Shown here: positions 1-12,391 of the stretch, piece after piece
How positions within the stretch are numbered: position 1 is the stretch's first letter
How the letters are laid out: each line of letters begins with the position of its first letter
NCBI GenBank assembly: GCA_024195585.1
Contig: SWBL01000393.1
Location: 1 to 42,811, forward strand
Source: Aureobasidium sp. EXF-3400
Lineage: Eukaryota > Ascomycota > Dothideomycetes > Dothideales > Saccotheciaceae
DNA: 42,811 bases
Direction of reading: 5' to 3'
Notes under the pieces: generated by a model
Seen by the model: the letters and a program-made list of their open reading frames with translations, nothing else
Database searches by the model: none
What the model was told of the DNA's origin: nothing
Program-made: the position numbers and the translations under genes

Positions 1-3000
1 GGATATCGTAAGGCCTTTCAAGTTTCAAGTACTGTGGGTACGACCATGCTAGCCCGAGCTAAGAATTCCACCAGCGCCGCTTCATGTGTCAATTTTCGGG
101 CCCATGAGATCAGCTAGCCGGCGCCCTGCTCGCGTGGTAGCAGGGGTTTGATCAACCTTCCCCTTTCCGTGGATAGCGCCGTTGGACCAGCACGGAGGGG
201 CGGCCACGCTACCTCCAAGCACCGCGTGCGCAATGCCTCATCAACTATTGTTCATTATCCACCCGTTGCCCACTAACACCGACTGTTGCCAAAACGGCTA
301 CAGCTAATTCTTCCCTTCCTCGCACCGTGCCCATGCCTGTCCGCTCGGCCCTACGCACGAATCTCGCTCGCCTTCTCTCCTTCACCGCATGCTGCAACCT
401 TCTAGCACCCTTCTCTGCTATCTGTCGCCCGCCGCCGATCGTGCAAAATTGCTGTTTGTTCCACGTGCGTCCTCTCGTCGTGCGCACTTTCACCTGCCCG
501 CTCCTGTGCGTCGTATGCCCAGGCACCTTCATGCATGTATCCATCCCTCACTAGATCGTATGGCGTCTTGAGTCATCCGCCACGCCTGCAGCCCGCTTGA
601 TTTGCTTGATTCGTGCGAGGAAAAGGTTCCCACACGCACGTGTCGCTTAGCGTGTTGCAGCTGTCGATCATAGAATCCTGCCTTTTCTTGCCCGTCTGGG
701 CAGGGATCTCTGTAGAGTGCCTGCTTCTTTCCTGGTTTCATGCACCATGTACTGTGAGACGACTTTCATGTCTTTCTCAACACATTCCTGTGTACAAGAA
801 GCCACCGCTTCAATATCTGATTGTTGAGATGACGGCCAAGACGGAGGCAATAACATGGCGGCAAGGCTCCGCTCCGTTATCCTTTTCCATCTTGATCCAG
901 TATTCAGCGCCACTCTACACTGACTCGACAGCCGCGCTAACATTTAACGTCTCGATACGGAAATTCTCGAAAATAAAATACGATTCAAACAGGCAAGCAG
1001 ACCAATCGCCCTTGCAGACGCACAACAAACGACGTGTGCGGATCTCGATTGACCCAGAGCAAGAGAACGGTTCTCAGCGCACTGAATAAAGTACCTATGT
1101 ACACTCCCTCTGTGGTTACCTGAGCTAGGTGTACCATTCTTCGACGAGATCATCAAGTGTTGGCAGAGGATTCTCCCTTGCTGTCGGCTTGCCTCGGGCA
1201 TAATTTTCCGTCGTCCATGAGGTGTTTACAGTATTGGACGCATCCTCGTATCTGCCATCAGATTGCTGGCGCGACCGCCCAACCAGGCGGTGCCATATGC
1301 GACATTCAATATCGCGGGTATGAGAATAGTATGACGGGTTCGTAAGGCATATCTAAGCTTAGTTCTGGTTCACTTCTTGGCCCTGGGAACTGCTTGTATG
1401 ACCTTTCGTCACTGCTGACCAATGTAGATTGATGAACGCTGAACATATTCATCCGTAGCGAGTCGATTGACAGAGTTTGAGCAGATCGTGTCCATGTGGC
1501 ACTGCCGGTGAAAAGAGACCAAAGCGTAAGCGCATTGCCGAAAGCGTGTGCATGGGAGCCGAGGCCGATGGATGGCCATTCCATCGTTGACAACATTGTG
1601 ACCAGTCACCAAGTGGTCAGGCTCGGAGCATGAACGTGGGGAGAGCTCTGCCCAAATTTACATCAATCCATTATTGGGGTGCAGTCACCCTGGCAGCCTT
1701 GCGTTCATGGCTCATGGTAGCGATCAATTCCTATAGCCGTTTGGTCGACAGACATGCTTCTTTCGCATGTTGGCTATCGTTTCAAATCGCGCAGCTGCAG
1801 GATCACGAGCACCGCTGCCACGCGATGGATAATGGCTCCAGAGAATTGGTCGTCCCGTGGAGATCACACGGTTGACAGGCGGAGATCTGCATCTGCAATT
1901 TGACCTTTCCGTCATTCACCGATCTGAATCTGGTTCCTACACTCGAAGCTGGCAAATGTGGCTGCGATTCCCATTCGAAAATGCTGACACTGTGATACAT
2001 CAAGATTCACATTCTTACCATAAGGAAAAATTGCAGCGTCGCGACAAACTACCATCTTTGTGCTAGTTTTCGGCCAACGCCTGAAAGTGGAGTTCTCCGA
2101 GGCATCTCTTTTACACAAAACATGGAGCCAAAATTGATATTTTCTGAGGTGCTCAAGATTATTGTGTTGCTCAGCCAATCATTTTTCCTTCTGCTCATGC
2201 TCAAAGTGCTCGGACTCGTTGTCGGCTGAATTTTTTTTAGCCAACCGGTGCAACCGTTGAAACCCAGTTTCCCTGGTCCTATTTCCCTTGAGGCAAACTC
2301 GTGAGCGGGTGAAGGAGGAGCGTGAAGCCGGCGACCATAGGGAGCGCAAGTTCAATGGTCGGAGCTGTATGGGGTCATCAACCTGACTTTTCCACTCAGG
2401 TTCTTAACATCCTGCCAACAGTCCGAACAAGCCCCGTATGCGTATTCTGACCCCAGTCTGATTCAGCACGTGGACACTAACTGAGGATAGTACGTCTGTC
2501 ACTGTTCACCGCCACGAGGCGATCACATCAAGTACGTTGCTGAATCGTCTCACGGGCTTACGTCGACTCTAGACAAACGGCAACACGACTCTCACCGGAC
2601 TTGAGACTGAGTGGTGCTTAGAGTAAGATGAGATTGAAGCTGGGACATCGGAATTCGAAGCGGTCCAACACGCATGTGGCTTGTACGCGCACGTGGCGAT
2701 CGCGTGGCAGACCACAGACTACAGTTCGTCCGACAATTTCCCGTGGATACGAGTCAATGACACGCCCGCAAAGAAGGGCAACAAGAGAGTCAATGCGTGT
2801 TTGACCGCCTCCGAATGCGCCGTGGATACTAACTAACCCATGCCTCGGATTTGCCTCGTAACTGCGGCAGATAGGATTGAGTTCGGCAGTCTGTTTCAAG
2901 AATTATTGATGCCCTCCGTCAATTCTTTCTACACCACTGGCACTTGAGATGAAGAACCCGAGCCATCCGAGCCAATAGCGAGCAGATAGAGGCCACAGCA

Positions 3001-6000
3001 GAAAGAGGAAATCGACTAGAATACGAAGAGAAGTCCCGAGAAGTTACAGCAGTTACGCCAGGCTATCAAGCCACCATGGCCCGACCACTACTTGACATCA
3101 CCATCCAATATATCGAAGGAAGTTTTGCTTCTCACCTCATCTCGGTCCAGCTTGGCATCTGTTCTAGAAGGCCTGGATTGATTCGAAAAAGCTTCCATCC
3201 CTGTTCTACAGAGCTTCTGGCGTCCTTTTAGGGTCGCAACAGGCGAGAATGGAGACGCCATCCGGGGTGGCTTCACAAATTTCCACAGATTCTCCCAACA
3301 CCTGCAGCCACCGTCATATTCTGCCTTTGCTTGTCAACATATTCTGATTCGACTTTGCGCTTGTCGAATCATTGACGCCACTGCAGATGGAACGTCCGTG
3401 GTTGCTGTTCAGTATCACTGACGGAGACCGAGGGCTTGCTGCCAGCTCCCGTGCCGACCGAGACTGCGCAGTGAATGTACGGATGTGCTTGTCCGCAGCC
3501 TCATCCAGAATCTGGTGATCTGAGGCTTGACTTAATCTATCGCGGACGACGCCTTTCCGGTAACGTGATGCAGTCATACGGTGCTGGATCATGAGCACAT
3601 CTACGCGTCTATCTATTCTATTCAAGGATTGTAGCGAATAAGTGCAAAACAAGCAGTCTGCAAGCCACGCAATATCGAGCGGAAGCAGACTCACCGTACT
3701 TATGAAGTGTTCCATATCTAAAGTAAGCGTTAATAGATTGGACGCATGTTACACAGCGATGCGAGATGCCTGACTGCACTAACACACTCAACGCCATCCA
3801 TAGAACAGCTATTGTGAACACCGTATCTTCTTTCATGTGATTATCCGTACTTGATTTGTTGCGTCTCGCGCGTTTGTCGATTGTGTTGTTCCAGACTCCA
3901 GTCTTGCGACCATGCAGAGTTCTGTGGAAAGCATCTCCGGTGTTTCTTTGCGGCTTCCGCAATAGCCGTCCTACCCGCTCGCCTGATCATTAGCAGCACT
4001 CTCTACGACTCAAGCCTCGGGTCGAAGGAAAGCATGTCTGGCGCGTATTATATGCAACATACAACATGGCGAGGCGCATACATGCTGCTGAACGCATGCT
4101 GCAGTTTCAAAATCAAAAGAACACGCGAGAGAGTCTCCCGAGGACAGGCGCAATCCGAAGCATGCATGACGCGAAGAGAAGGAAGTTGCAAACACGAGAT
4201 GATATGCATAACGAATTACGATGCGACCACACGCAAAAGATAACGATCCCGCAGATTCCGATCGTCTGCTCTTTTGACCAAAAAGAAAAAGTGCATGCAC
4301 CGCTAAACGAACCACAGTGATCGACACCCACGTGCAGGAGAAGGAAGTGACCGTTCCATCTCTGTGAACCAGAAAAAACGATTCATGCAAGCACCAAGGC
4401 GTGGAACAGGCAAGTCGATCACTTCTTTGGATGTCCCGAGAAGTGATAAGCGCATTAACCACGAAACAACCAACTTCGAAGTAAGCCCGCGATAACAGTC
4501 AACCACAGAGTGTCAGAAAAACAAATGCGTCAACAGTCATTGGTTTCTTTGCTGGGAGCGATCGGATCTACCATCCTCATAGCACGAGATCTTCGCTTGC
4601 ATACAGTACGCATCATGAACAATGAAACGTGAAAACGTCGTTACACGAACATGCGTACTTATCAGCAGTGTTCAGGTGAATCACTTTACCCGGGCGGTGA
4701 GCTGAACTTCTGACTGTATCTTTACAGTAGAGAAGGAAAGCTGAGTGGGCCACATCCACTCAATAACGTTACTGCATTTGCATGTTTTGGATAAAGTGGG
4801 TGGACATTCCACCTTTCGAGATGGGTTGGCGTGTGTTGATCGATCAATGGCAGTGCATTTATTTCCGAGAAAGGTTGTTCGCTTCATGAATCATTTGCCA
4901 TGTCTATCACTTTTCTATCGAGCATAAGGTGGTGGGCGGTGAGCAGAACAAACATCGGTCACGAGCACAGTTGCCTTCCTTGCAAAGAGTAGTGTAGCAG
5001 CAAGGTTCATGCCGGAGATTTTTACTGGTCAAGAGGGTGTTTCTCGCAAGGTAGAGCGGTAGTATAGCAGGGATATGAATATATCCCGTCTGCCAGTGTT
5101 GTATAGGTGTGGGGCCATACCGTTCACTCGCGCTGTCAAGAAAGCTTGCACCAAGTCTCTTGTCGAAGTGGATTTTGTTAAGTCTGGCGAGCCGGCAAAC
5201 TGTATGATTCGCTGATGTCCATGGCGAAAGCGTCGTCGTATATCCTCGAAACTCTGTCTTCGCTATCATTATCGGAGAGAAGAGCGATACAGACTGTGCC
5301 CCGCTTACAACCAAGAAATTCGAGTTACAGAAGATCTGTTGGTAACGAATTGAATAGCACGATGCGGTAGCTCTTTTCACACCAATGCCGGCAAGTGCAA
5401 ACCTCTGGATAGGCATACGTAAGACCCTGCCTATGGGTGTGTACACTTCGTGCCCTATCTACGAGATAATGCTAATGATAGTTCTAGGGCTACACGCCCT
5501 GATAATAGATGCAACATAGCTCGGTCGTGGCTTGCCTCTTCCAAATCCCTCCACAAGCGTTGCTTTTCAGCTGCTAGATAATGCTGCTCAAATATAGGGC
5601 TCAACACTCGTCACAATGTCAATGCCGTGTAAGAGCTATATCGTGGCTCCCAAGCTCCCATACGCAGAAGAGCCGACCACATCCACCAAGAGCCTCATAA
5701 GATCCGAGCACAAAACTCGGGTTTCATGAACAAGCATCTGGACCGACGCCGGCCGAGAATTTACACATTTCGAGAGAGTGTGAAACCCGCAAGGATGGGA
5801 AAGAAGATCGTGGATCAACTACCCGGAAGCATAAATCTAGGTATGTTCTCAACTTCGCATAGGATTACTCCGTCCAAGACTTGCAGCAATCGTTACGTGG
5901 ACTGCATACGGCCGAACTTCGAAGATATCCATAGTCCATCACACTTGAGGTTAATCATTCCACGTGCCATCCACATGACTGTCAAACAGGTTTGAAGTCC

Positions 6001-6348
6001 GCGGTAGATAGAGGAACACGACGTTACACTGGATCGAGGGTACTTTTTACTTCCTCGACTGTGGAGGTCAAGGTTTGGGAATAGGAACGACGTTGCAGAT
6101 CACTGCAACTTTCATGCTTGATAGACTATTTTCCTAAAGCAGCAGGGTTTTGGGAACACGAAAGGTGTAAATGGTACAAGGTTGTGAACTAGACATTGTC
6201 TGGACAAATTGCGATGTGATGGTTGTATGTACAGATGACCGAGAGACTAGAGAAAGCGGAAGGGTATAGAGAAGTGGTGAAAGTTAGACAAAAAGGGCGA
6301 GTGATCAGAGAGGTAAACAACGAGAAAGTCTAGAGCGTGATAGGAGAT
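1..6348. other. Gene-poor stretch, no supportable gene
   Basis: No reading frame in this 6.3 kb resembles a known family. The open frames are short (at most 179 codons, at 4907-5446 on the minus strand), overlap each other on both strands, and lack hydrophobic, motif or low-complexity patterns expected of real proteins. I saw no tRNA, no terminal repeats and no transposase or reverse-transcriptase motifs. Base composition is not visibly AT-shifted, so there is no clear mark of repeat-induced point mutation. The right end, roughly 6.0-6.35 kb, would include the 3' untranslated region of the syntaxin gene. Confidence 0.5.
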
Positions 6349-7275
6349 CTAACCAGCAACAGCAGCAATAATGACGACAGTTAGAATGACGGCCAGGATC
6401 AACAGCAAACAGCACATCTTGTTCCTGGCGTTCTTTTGATGTCTGCTGGCGGTACGCAGCTCGCGGTCGGCACCCTGAGTGTCGTCTCTGGTACTCGTGA
6501 CATTATTGCTAATGATGTCGAGTTGACCGCCTTGGTCGTGGACCATATGAGCGACATCTCTGAACAATTCGTTGAGCTCGCCCACGGACTGCTCGATATT
6601 ACGAATCTCGGCCTCGCGCTCGACAATCAAAGATTCCTGGAAGTCGACCTCAGACTGGTCTGCCAGACGCAGTTGTTCTTGTTGCTGTTGCTGTTGCAGC
6701 TGCTGTTGCGATCGCTCGACTGTTGGCGAACCAGACTCTTCCAGAGCTGTACGGGCAGCCGTGGCAGAGGCGCGTTGCTTTTCGAGGGCAGTTCGTTGCA
6801 GGGCTTGGAATTCGGTCAAAGAAGCCTTGAACTCCTGGTTCAACTTTCCTTGGGTGTACTTCTGGGCGGGCTATGGTTGTGTCAGTAGGCGGGCTGAGGC
6901 GGTGGGACAAGACTCAACATACACCCAGGTCGTGCCAGGCCTGAACTTTTTTCAACCCATCACCAATGTCTTTGAAGCTTGCAGAAGTCTCTTCGAGAAG
7001 ATCCTGGACTCTTTCGCGCACGCGATCGGTCTCGCGCTTGGTACCAAGCAGAGCGACTTGGCTGGACAGTCTTGAGATGTTTGCGGTGAGGGAGAACAAG
7101 CGATCGGAAAGGTCGGTAGTGAAGGTGTTGAACTCGGGATCATCCTGATATTCGGGGTCATCGGAGCGACGCCATGTGGTAGGTTGGGCTGTCAAGGTGT
7201 TAGAGCAGGCAGGCGATTGGGAAACAGGCAGCGCTTTATCTTGCCTTCGAGGTTGGGCGAGTCTTGGAAGGACAT
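6349..7275 (-). CDS. PEP12: Pep12-like endosomal syntaxin (Qa-SNARE)
   Basis: This is a 272-residue t-SNARE of the Pep12/syntaxin-7 type, which drives fusion at late endosomes and the vacuole. The exons I infer are 7275-7245, 7188-6923 and 6870-6349. The N-terminal helical (Habc) region covers about residues 30-135, followed by a glutamine-rich linker near 155-165. The SNARE helix is about 180-240 with the zero-layer Gln in the HDQGG stretch, and a single C-terminal membrane anchor covers the last ~24 residues. Intron 1 starts with GC (AAG/GCAAG) and ends CTAAC...ACAG; intron 2 is GTATGT...ATAG. The start is the ATG that gives MSFQDSP, a usual beginning for fungal Pep12. The gene is divergent from NDC1, with 302 bp between the start codons. 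Family assignment is firm; Pep12 rather than another endosomal syntaxin is likely. Confidence 0.9.
7189..7244 (-). other. GC-AG intron of the syntaxin gene
   Basis: There is no GT donor that keeps the reading frame between the MSFQDSP start exon and the next coding segment. The sequence CTCGAAG/GCAAGA matches the GC-donor consensus, and the acceptor ACAG is preceded by a CTAAC branch-point box. Splicing here joins a G to CC, giving an Ala codon and a continuous frame. This is inferred from sequence only. Confidence 0.75.
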
Positions 7276-7577
7276 GGTTGTCTGAGTCTAGATGTGTAGA
7301 GTCTTGTCGAGTCGGTGTTCCTCTTGTACAAAGTCGGTGCCTGGATGGGTTGCACGAGCCTCGGCGGTAGTCGTCGTCTGGTCTGCGGAATGCGGAATGC
7401 GGAGAGTTGAGGAAGGAACGGGGCCTGGCCGGCAGGGTGACGTCGACCTGGCGCTGGTCGCGACTGCGCGAAACGGTGTTTGCTTGGCGCGCGCATGTGC
7501 AGCTTCTCTTTTGTGTTTTGTCTGAAGGGAGCTGCCATCAACAAATCCAAGACTTCTTGTCAGTGGTGCGAGCTGCC
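7276..7577. promoter_or_regulatory. Shared divergent promoter, PEP12/NDC1
   Basis: The 302 bp between the two start codons must hold both promoters and 5' untranslated regions. I see no clear TATA box. The region is moderately GC-rich, as is common for fungal housekeeping promoters. No specific factor site can be named with confidence. Confidence 0.6.
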
Positions 7578-9498
7578 ATGAACCCGCCGGCTCCTGTCAA
7601 GGCGGCGCCCTTGGCTCGTCCATACCGCGACTTCCTCACCCCGTCCTTGCACAGAAGGTTTACAAGTGCTGCTCTGATCGGTCTTGCAGCATGCTGGCTC
7701 GTCTCGATTCCCATGGCTAGCCCCAGCCTGTTCTGGTCCTGGTTCCCTCTTGGTCCTGCTGGTGTCCGCACTCTCTTCCTCTTCATCTCGTCGCTCTCCA
7801 TCTTTGTCCTCCGAGTTGCTCAATTGCATTTCGGTCCGCGAACCACCATCTCGCCCTTCGAGTCCTTCTGGGCCTATCTTGTGTCCAAGAGCACCATCCT
7901 TACTTGCTTCTGGTATTCTCTCTCTGCCTTCCTCTTTGCAGAGCTCTACATCTTCACCACTGCCAAAGATGCTAATCTTGCATGGATCGACCCTGGCAGG
8001 TATGTCTGTCAAAACTCGCTCCTTCTTTCTATGCCCTGACTCTTGCAGATCCTATGAACGTCCCAAGTTGAACGAGCGCCCTATACTCCTCCGCTCCCAG
8101 TTCCTCTTCCTTGCTCTGGCCCAATCTGCCATCCATCTCTACAAGGACTACGACCTGATTCGTCTGCCGCCATCTCCAGCCAAGAACTCGCCAGTCATGC
8201 AGCTAAGAGACGAGCTTAAGAGCATCCTAGGCCATACTGTGAAGCTTGTCAGTCTCACCTGCTTGTTTGGTCCCTTTGTCTACTTCGCCATCTGGAGAAA
8301 CTTTGCATGGGCTCTCGCATTCAAGATCGGCCGTACCCTGTTCTTCTTGCCCAAATCCACGAGACCCTCAGGCCTTACCGACCCTTTCTCTCTCATTGCA
8401 CGCTTCCTTTGGTCTGCCATGCTTCTGGTTGCCTTGTGGGAGCTTTCTAATCGCGCTTTCACCATCTACACTGCTCAAGAACCTGTTAAGAAGGACAAGC
8501 CTTTGACCGCAGACTCAAAAGATCCCAATGGTAGCTTGATTGCTGGACTAAAAGCAAAGAAAGAAATCCCAAAGACCATGGCTTTCTGGGAGCTTGCCAT
8601 GATCACCAAAAAATTCGAGGAACGCAGAAAGACTCTGTTCGCCGAGCTTGACAGAAAAGGTGAATCTACTTGGTCTCAGATCTCTGGCACTTGTTTGATC
8701 GAGATCCAATCCGTCATTCAGCGTATCCAAGACTCGCAAGGAGCTGTTGCTCATGCACCTGAGCAACCTCCTCAGCCGCTTCAAACTTTGCCCAGGATCT
8801 CGTCGCGGCCCGTCAGGGAGGACGCCATCTTCATGGCACCTCCGCCACCTGCGACTGGCCTGCAGGCCTTCGAAAGCTCTGTTGGCTTGGTCGCCAGATC
8901 CTACGGCCAGTCTCACGGTGCCACTAATCCTGTCAGTCCACGAGCACAAAAACTGCTCGAGTATGGTGCCGATCGCATTTTGACCAGGGAGCAGCAGGAA
9001 CAGCTCAGTCGAGCCGGTATGGTTAACAATGCTAATGGGCTGATTTCCTGGCTTATCAAAACGCCAATCGGGATGCCGTTCCGTCAATCATTTGCCCGTC
9101 GCGTCAATGCAACTGTCTTTGGTGTACCTTTCAGCACTGGTGCCATCATCACCAACGCCGTACAAGCGGTCTGTGGTCTTGCCGTCGCCAGTCTGAAGGA
9201 AGACAATCTCGGCCAAGTGCAAAAAGACATCTCAACTATTGTGCGCACTCTCATCATTACTACACAACAAATTCAACTTTTCGTCCGAAACTTGCCACCA
9301 CACTGGACAGACGTGGACTTTGATGGCAACCGCAACGTTCCAGAAGTTGAAGAGCTGCTGAAGGTTCTGCGCGATGGTCTGCACGAGATTGTTGTTACCT
9401 TTGGCGAATATGCAGGTAACTTGGGACTCTCAAAGTCTGAAATGATGATTGCCAGAGAGCTGGCTGGCAGGGGACCCGAGATGGAGTCTGTCAAATAG
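7578..9498 (+). CDS. NDC1: Nucleoporin NDC1, pore membrane protein
   Basis: This encodes a 623-residue Ndc1-family protein that anchors the nuclear pore complex, and in yeasts the spindle pole body, in the nuclear envelope. The exons are 7578-7999 and 8049-9498, with a GTATGT donor and TTGCAG acceptor that rebuild an Arg codon. The first half holds about six hydrophobic segments, starting near residues 30, 60, 105, 160, 215 and 260. The N-terminal RPYRDFLTP block and the later ERPKLNERPILLR block just after the intron are family hallmarks. The second half is soluble, with proline-rich linker sequence around 360-400 and a helical C-terminal domain. Length fits the fungal family (about 600-650). 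The start is the first ATG in frame before the conserved RPYRDF block. Confidence 0.93.
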
Positions 9499-9600
9499 AC
9501 GACCTGGTTTCTGTATCTGCTGTACTAAATACATTACAATAGGAAAAAAAAAGTTCAAGATCTTCCCAAGCCTTAACAACAGACCGGCTGTTCTTGATCC

Positions 9601-9897
9601 ATGTCCACGACTGCGTGTGCGTCTACGCTGCCTTTTGAAGTCAGAAGGACGGTACCGTCTGTAGCTTCTTCCTCAATTGAGCTGCTTACCGACTCAGCTC
9701 CGCTGTTCATTAATCGAGTCCTTCGATCACCAACCGAGCCTTTTGCTTCTCCGACCGAGTTTCGCCCTATCTATCGATTCTTGAAACCTCGACACTGTCC
9801 CAGCACAATTCCGAGCATCGGCAAAGACACTGTCGCTATCGCTAAGCGTACTGCCTACACCTTTCTCGGTAACCAAATGGTGTGTACGGAGCCATGA
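9601..9897 (+). CDS. Doubtful small ORF, 98 residues
   Basis: An ATG-started frame of 98 residues lies about 100 bp after the NDC1 stop codon. It is rich in Ser, Thr and Pro and has no recognisable domain, signal peptide or membrane segment. It could be part of the NDC1 3' untranslated region or chance. The surrounding 9499-10296 interval otherwise shows nothing I can interpret. Confidence 0.15.
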   Translation: MSTTACASTLPFEVRRTVPSVASSSIELLTDSAPLFINRVLRSPTEPFASPTEFRPIYRFLKPRHCPSTIPSIGKDTVAIAKRTAYTFLGNQMVCTEP

Positions 9898-10296
9898 AAT
9901 CAATAATGCTTTAAGTATCCTACAGACCAGCCAAGTCATGCTACGTGATTGTGTTGATCAATGCTTTAGAAGGATTTAGAGAGCATGAATGGCAAAAATT
10001 GAAGAACAAACTCCTAGCAGGGTTTTTGTATATGGCCAAGTCAGATGGTTGAATCTGCAGTAAGCTATGAGACTAGACAGCATAGAAGACCACATGGGCT
10101 TTGATTGCTTATACCTAGTACTTTGTTCCTCTTTTGCTTGAGGCAACATAGGACAAATCAGAAGCATGTTGTTAATTGTTAGATTTGTCCGAGACTGGCA
10201 GTCATGCGTCTTGACAAGATCGTCTGATGTTACTATACTCTGTGCTTTTGCTTCTTACTCAAGATAGCTTCCTATAGAGGACATCTTAATAATAGG

Positions 10297-11614
10297 CTAG
10301 CTAGCGTATCTTGCCCACAGCTCATCTCGATCGAACCTCTCCCAATGCTCCTGATCCAGGCCAATGACAACTCCCATGTCTTTGTTGGGCAGTACAGGCA
10401 AGAGAACCTGCGATTCATTGAAGAAGCCTTCGTGAATAGTTCTCACACGATCACAGTGACCTCCTCCAGACACAGGACCCCAATGGGTATCATAGAACTA
10501 GTGTCCATCAGGCCAGCGAACGATGCTGGCGCAATACAATCATAGCTGTGAATGCCATTCCAAAAGCTTACCAGAGATGCTATGTAGTGCTTGTTTGTTT
10601 CGATGATACCCTTACGGATGGCAAGAGCGACTCTTGTTAGGCTGTTCATTGCGAGTGTCTCGTGGATGTTGATACACGGGGTAGCATAGACCATTGGGAC
10701 CGATGTGGTTCTCTGGCAGTGGCTCGAAGCAGTGTGATCTGCCATTCACGTAGATGATATTCAAGGAGACAGTGTCTTCGGTCACATTGTTGGGTTCGAC
10801 TTATGCACCCAACACACTGCGCCAGACAAGTGCACATACAACGTCGTTGGTCGAGATGTGCCCACCATCATCCATACCTACCGATGCATCCTCCTTCAGC
10901 TTGATCAGGTTGGCTGCAGGAATCCGATACACTCGAGTCCGGAAAGTTTGTCTAAACACAGCCGGTGGTGGAGCAGGAAGCGAATCAAAGATCAAGTATT
11001 CAGCGTGAGGCACCCGGCATTTCAGCTCCATATTCAAACGATGTTTTCTCAAAGACAGATAGCGGAAATTGCTCGCATGCAGGAACCATGCTCTTATCCT
11101 GGAGGTGTCTACAGTTCTGAGCCCAAGTCTTCAAAATCTCATAGATAGCCTTGGCATCGGCGACCAAGTGCATGATACAGCTATTGATGATTAATCCGCC
11201 GTCAATAAGTGTAGCCTGAGCGGCGAACACGGATATTGGAGGTGCATGCATAGGAAACACTGGTACGGGACAGAAGATATTCTGCGAGAGTGCCGCTGCG
11301 GGAAAATCCTGTTCTTTGAGTGTTCCTTAGTTCAGAGGAAACAATCCTCCGCGCAGGTCTTTCTTGACCGGTACGCCGGTATCGAGGTTTGGATGCAAGT
11401 TGAAGCAACCTTTCTCTTGAGAACTCCATGTCGGAAACTATCTCGGCTGTAAGGACAGGAATTGCTTTCTTGGTGAGCACCAGTGCCGCTTCAAGCGACG
11501 AGAGTACACGGTAGCTTCGTTCTTCTGCGGAAAGAAGAAAAGTGGTCGAATGTAGCCACGAGGACCGCTTTGTTCAGCAGCTGAAAGTTCCAATGAAGGA
11601 TGTGTGTCAACCAT
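10297..11614 (-). pseudogene. Degenerate BAHD-type O-acetyltransferase (trichothecene 3-O-acetyltransferase-like)
   Basis: Pieces of a BAHD-family acyltransferase can be followed in order along the minus strand. They include an N-terminal segment from an ATG at 11614, an HxxxD-type active-site motif (HLVADA, near 11170), a STNDVVCALVWRS block (near 10830) and a C-terminal WGP...LPNKD segment ending in TAG at 10297. The frame is broken at about 11510, 11420, 11020, 10695 and 10495, and by stops at 11327-11329 and 10801-10803. No set of short GT-AG introns removes all of these. The nearest family I recognise is the fungal trichothecene 3-O-acetyltransferase-like group, which acetylates hydroxyl groups of sesquiterpenoids and similar alcohols. 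The copy cannot make a full-length enzyme. No neighbouring gene suggests a biosynthetic cluster. Confidence 0.85.
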
Positions 11615-12282
11615 TGTTACCCTTGCCGTTCTCTACGAGTAGCTTGACAATGTTTGAGGAAGCATGACAAGGCCTCGCTGAAGGCTTGTGCTTTTACATC
11701 CAAGTCTTCGTCTGCCCAGAGTTCGCAGTGGCACAGCAGCCTTGACGATTGGTCTTCTCTGGAGATGCATTGTAGGCATGAGACCTCGGCGGGGTTCGGT
11801 AGAGAGCTCAATATAGTTGCAATATACTAGTGTGGGTCTCCTGAGAGACCGGTCAGTAATCCTTCCACCATGGCAACATTGTTCTCATGCTTTTCATCAA
11901 CCAACCGAGTTTTAAATCTGTACATTTGGCTCAAGTCTCGCTACCCACGCGAGCAGAGCGTTGATTAGCATATATCAAAGACTGGCTATTTTGTTAGAGA
12001 TGCTAGCTTACCTTATTCAGAGTGTCACATGAGAGACAGAACCACAACACTACCACTCCCCAGATTGGCAGCATTGGTTGTCTACAATGACGAAGGACTC
12101 GTATGGGAGAGGTATTTGAAGAGAGACAGTGTCAAAGAAGAAGTTGTGCATGAGCATAAGTCCGCCAAGCCATGATATGCAATCCAGACTCCACGCACCA
12201 AAAGAAAACTCGCAAATTCCAAGTCTGGCGAACAAGAAAAGTTCGTTCCATGATGCTCTTGGGCGATATGAGATAGGCATAC
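11615..12282. other. Intergenic, nothing recognised
   Basis: This stretch lies between the start of the acetyltransferase relic and the tRNA-Leu terminator. It contains only short overlapping frames without family resemblance. Some of it may be the old promoter of the relic. Confidence 0.4.
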
Positions 12283-12293
12283 AAAAAGCAAAA
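12283..12293 (-). terminator. RNA polymerase III terminator of tRNA-Leu
   Basis: Just 3' of the tRNA on the minus strand are two T runs, four T at 12293-12290 and five T at 12287-12283. Runs of four or more T on the non-template strand stop RNA polymerase III. Confidence 0.75.
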
Positions 12294-12300
12294 GAGATAT

Positions 12301-12308
12301 TGACGAGA

Positions 12309-12340
<32 letters not shown>

Positions 12341-12391
12341 CGTATTGGATTAACCTTAAGCTGGCGCCTTAGACCGCTCGGCCATCTCGCC
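12301..12391 (-). tRNA. tRNA-Leu (anticodon AAG) with an 11-nt intron
   Basis: The minus strand folds into a class II tRNA. It has a 7-bp acceptor stem (GGCGAGA with TCTCGTC, one G-U pair), a D-stem GCC/GGC, an anticodon stem CCAGC/GCTGG, a variable arm around CCGAAAGG, a T-arm GTGGG-TTCAAAT-CCCAC, and A as discriminator base at 12301. The anticodon loop reads T-T-AAG-G. Eleven extra bases (12353-12343) sit directly after position 37, the standard place for nuclear tRNA introns. A long variable arm with AAG anticodon gives leucine, reading CUU/CUC codons. Confidence 0.93.

Noticed and set aside
613..1089. 158-codon plus-strand frame
   Set aside because: No recognisable motif, and overlapping frames on the other strand are similar in quality; likely chance.
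4907..5446. 179-codon minus-strand frame
   Set aside because: Longest frame in the left gene-poor region, but composition is random-looking, there is no domain, signal or homologue pattern, and a GT-AG gene model could not be built around it.
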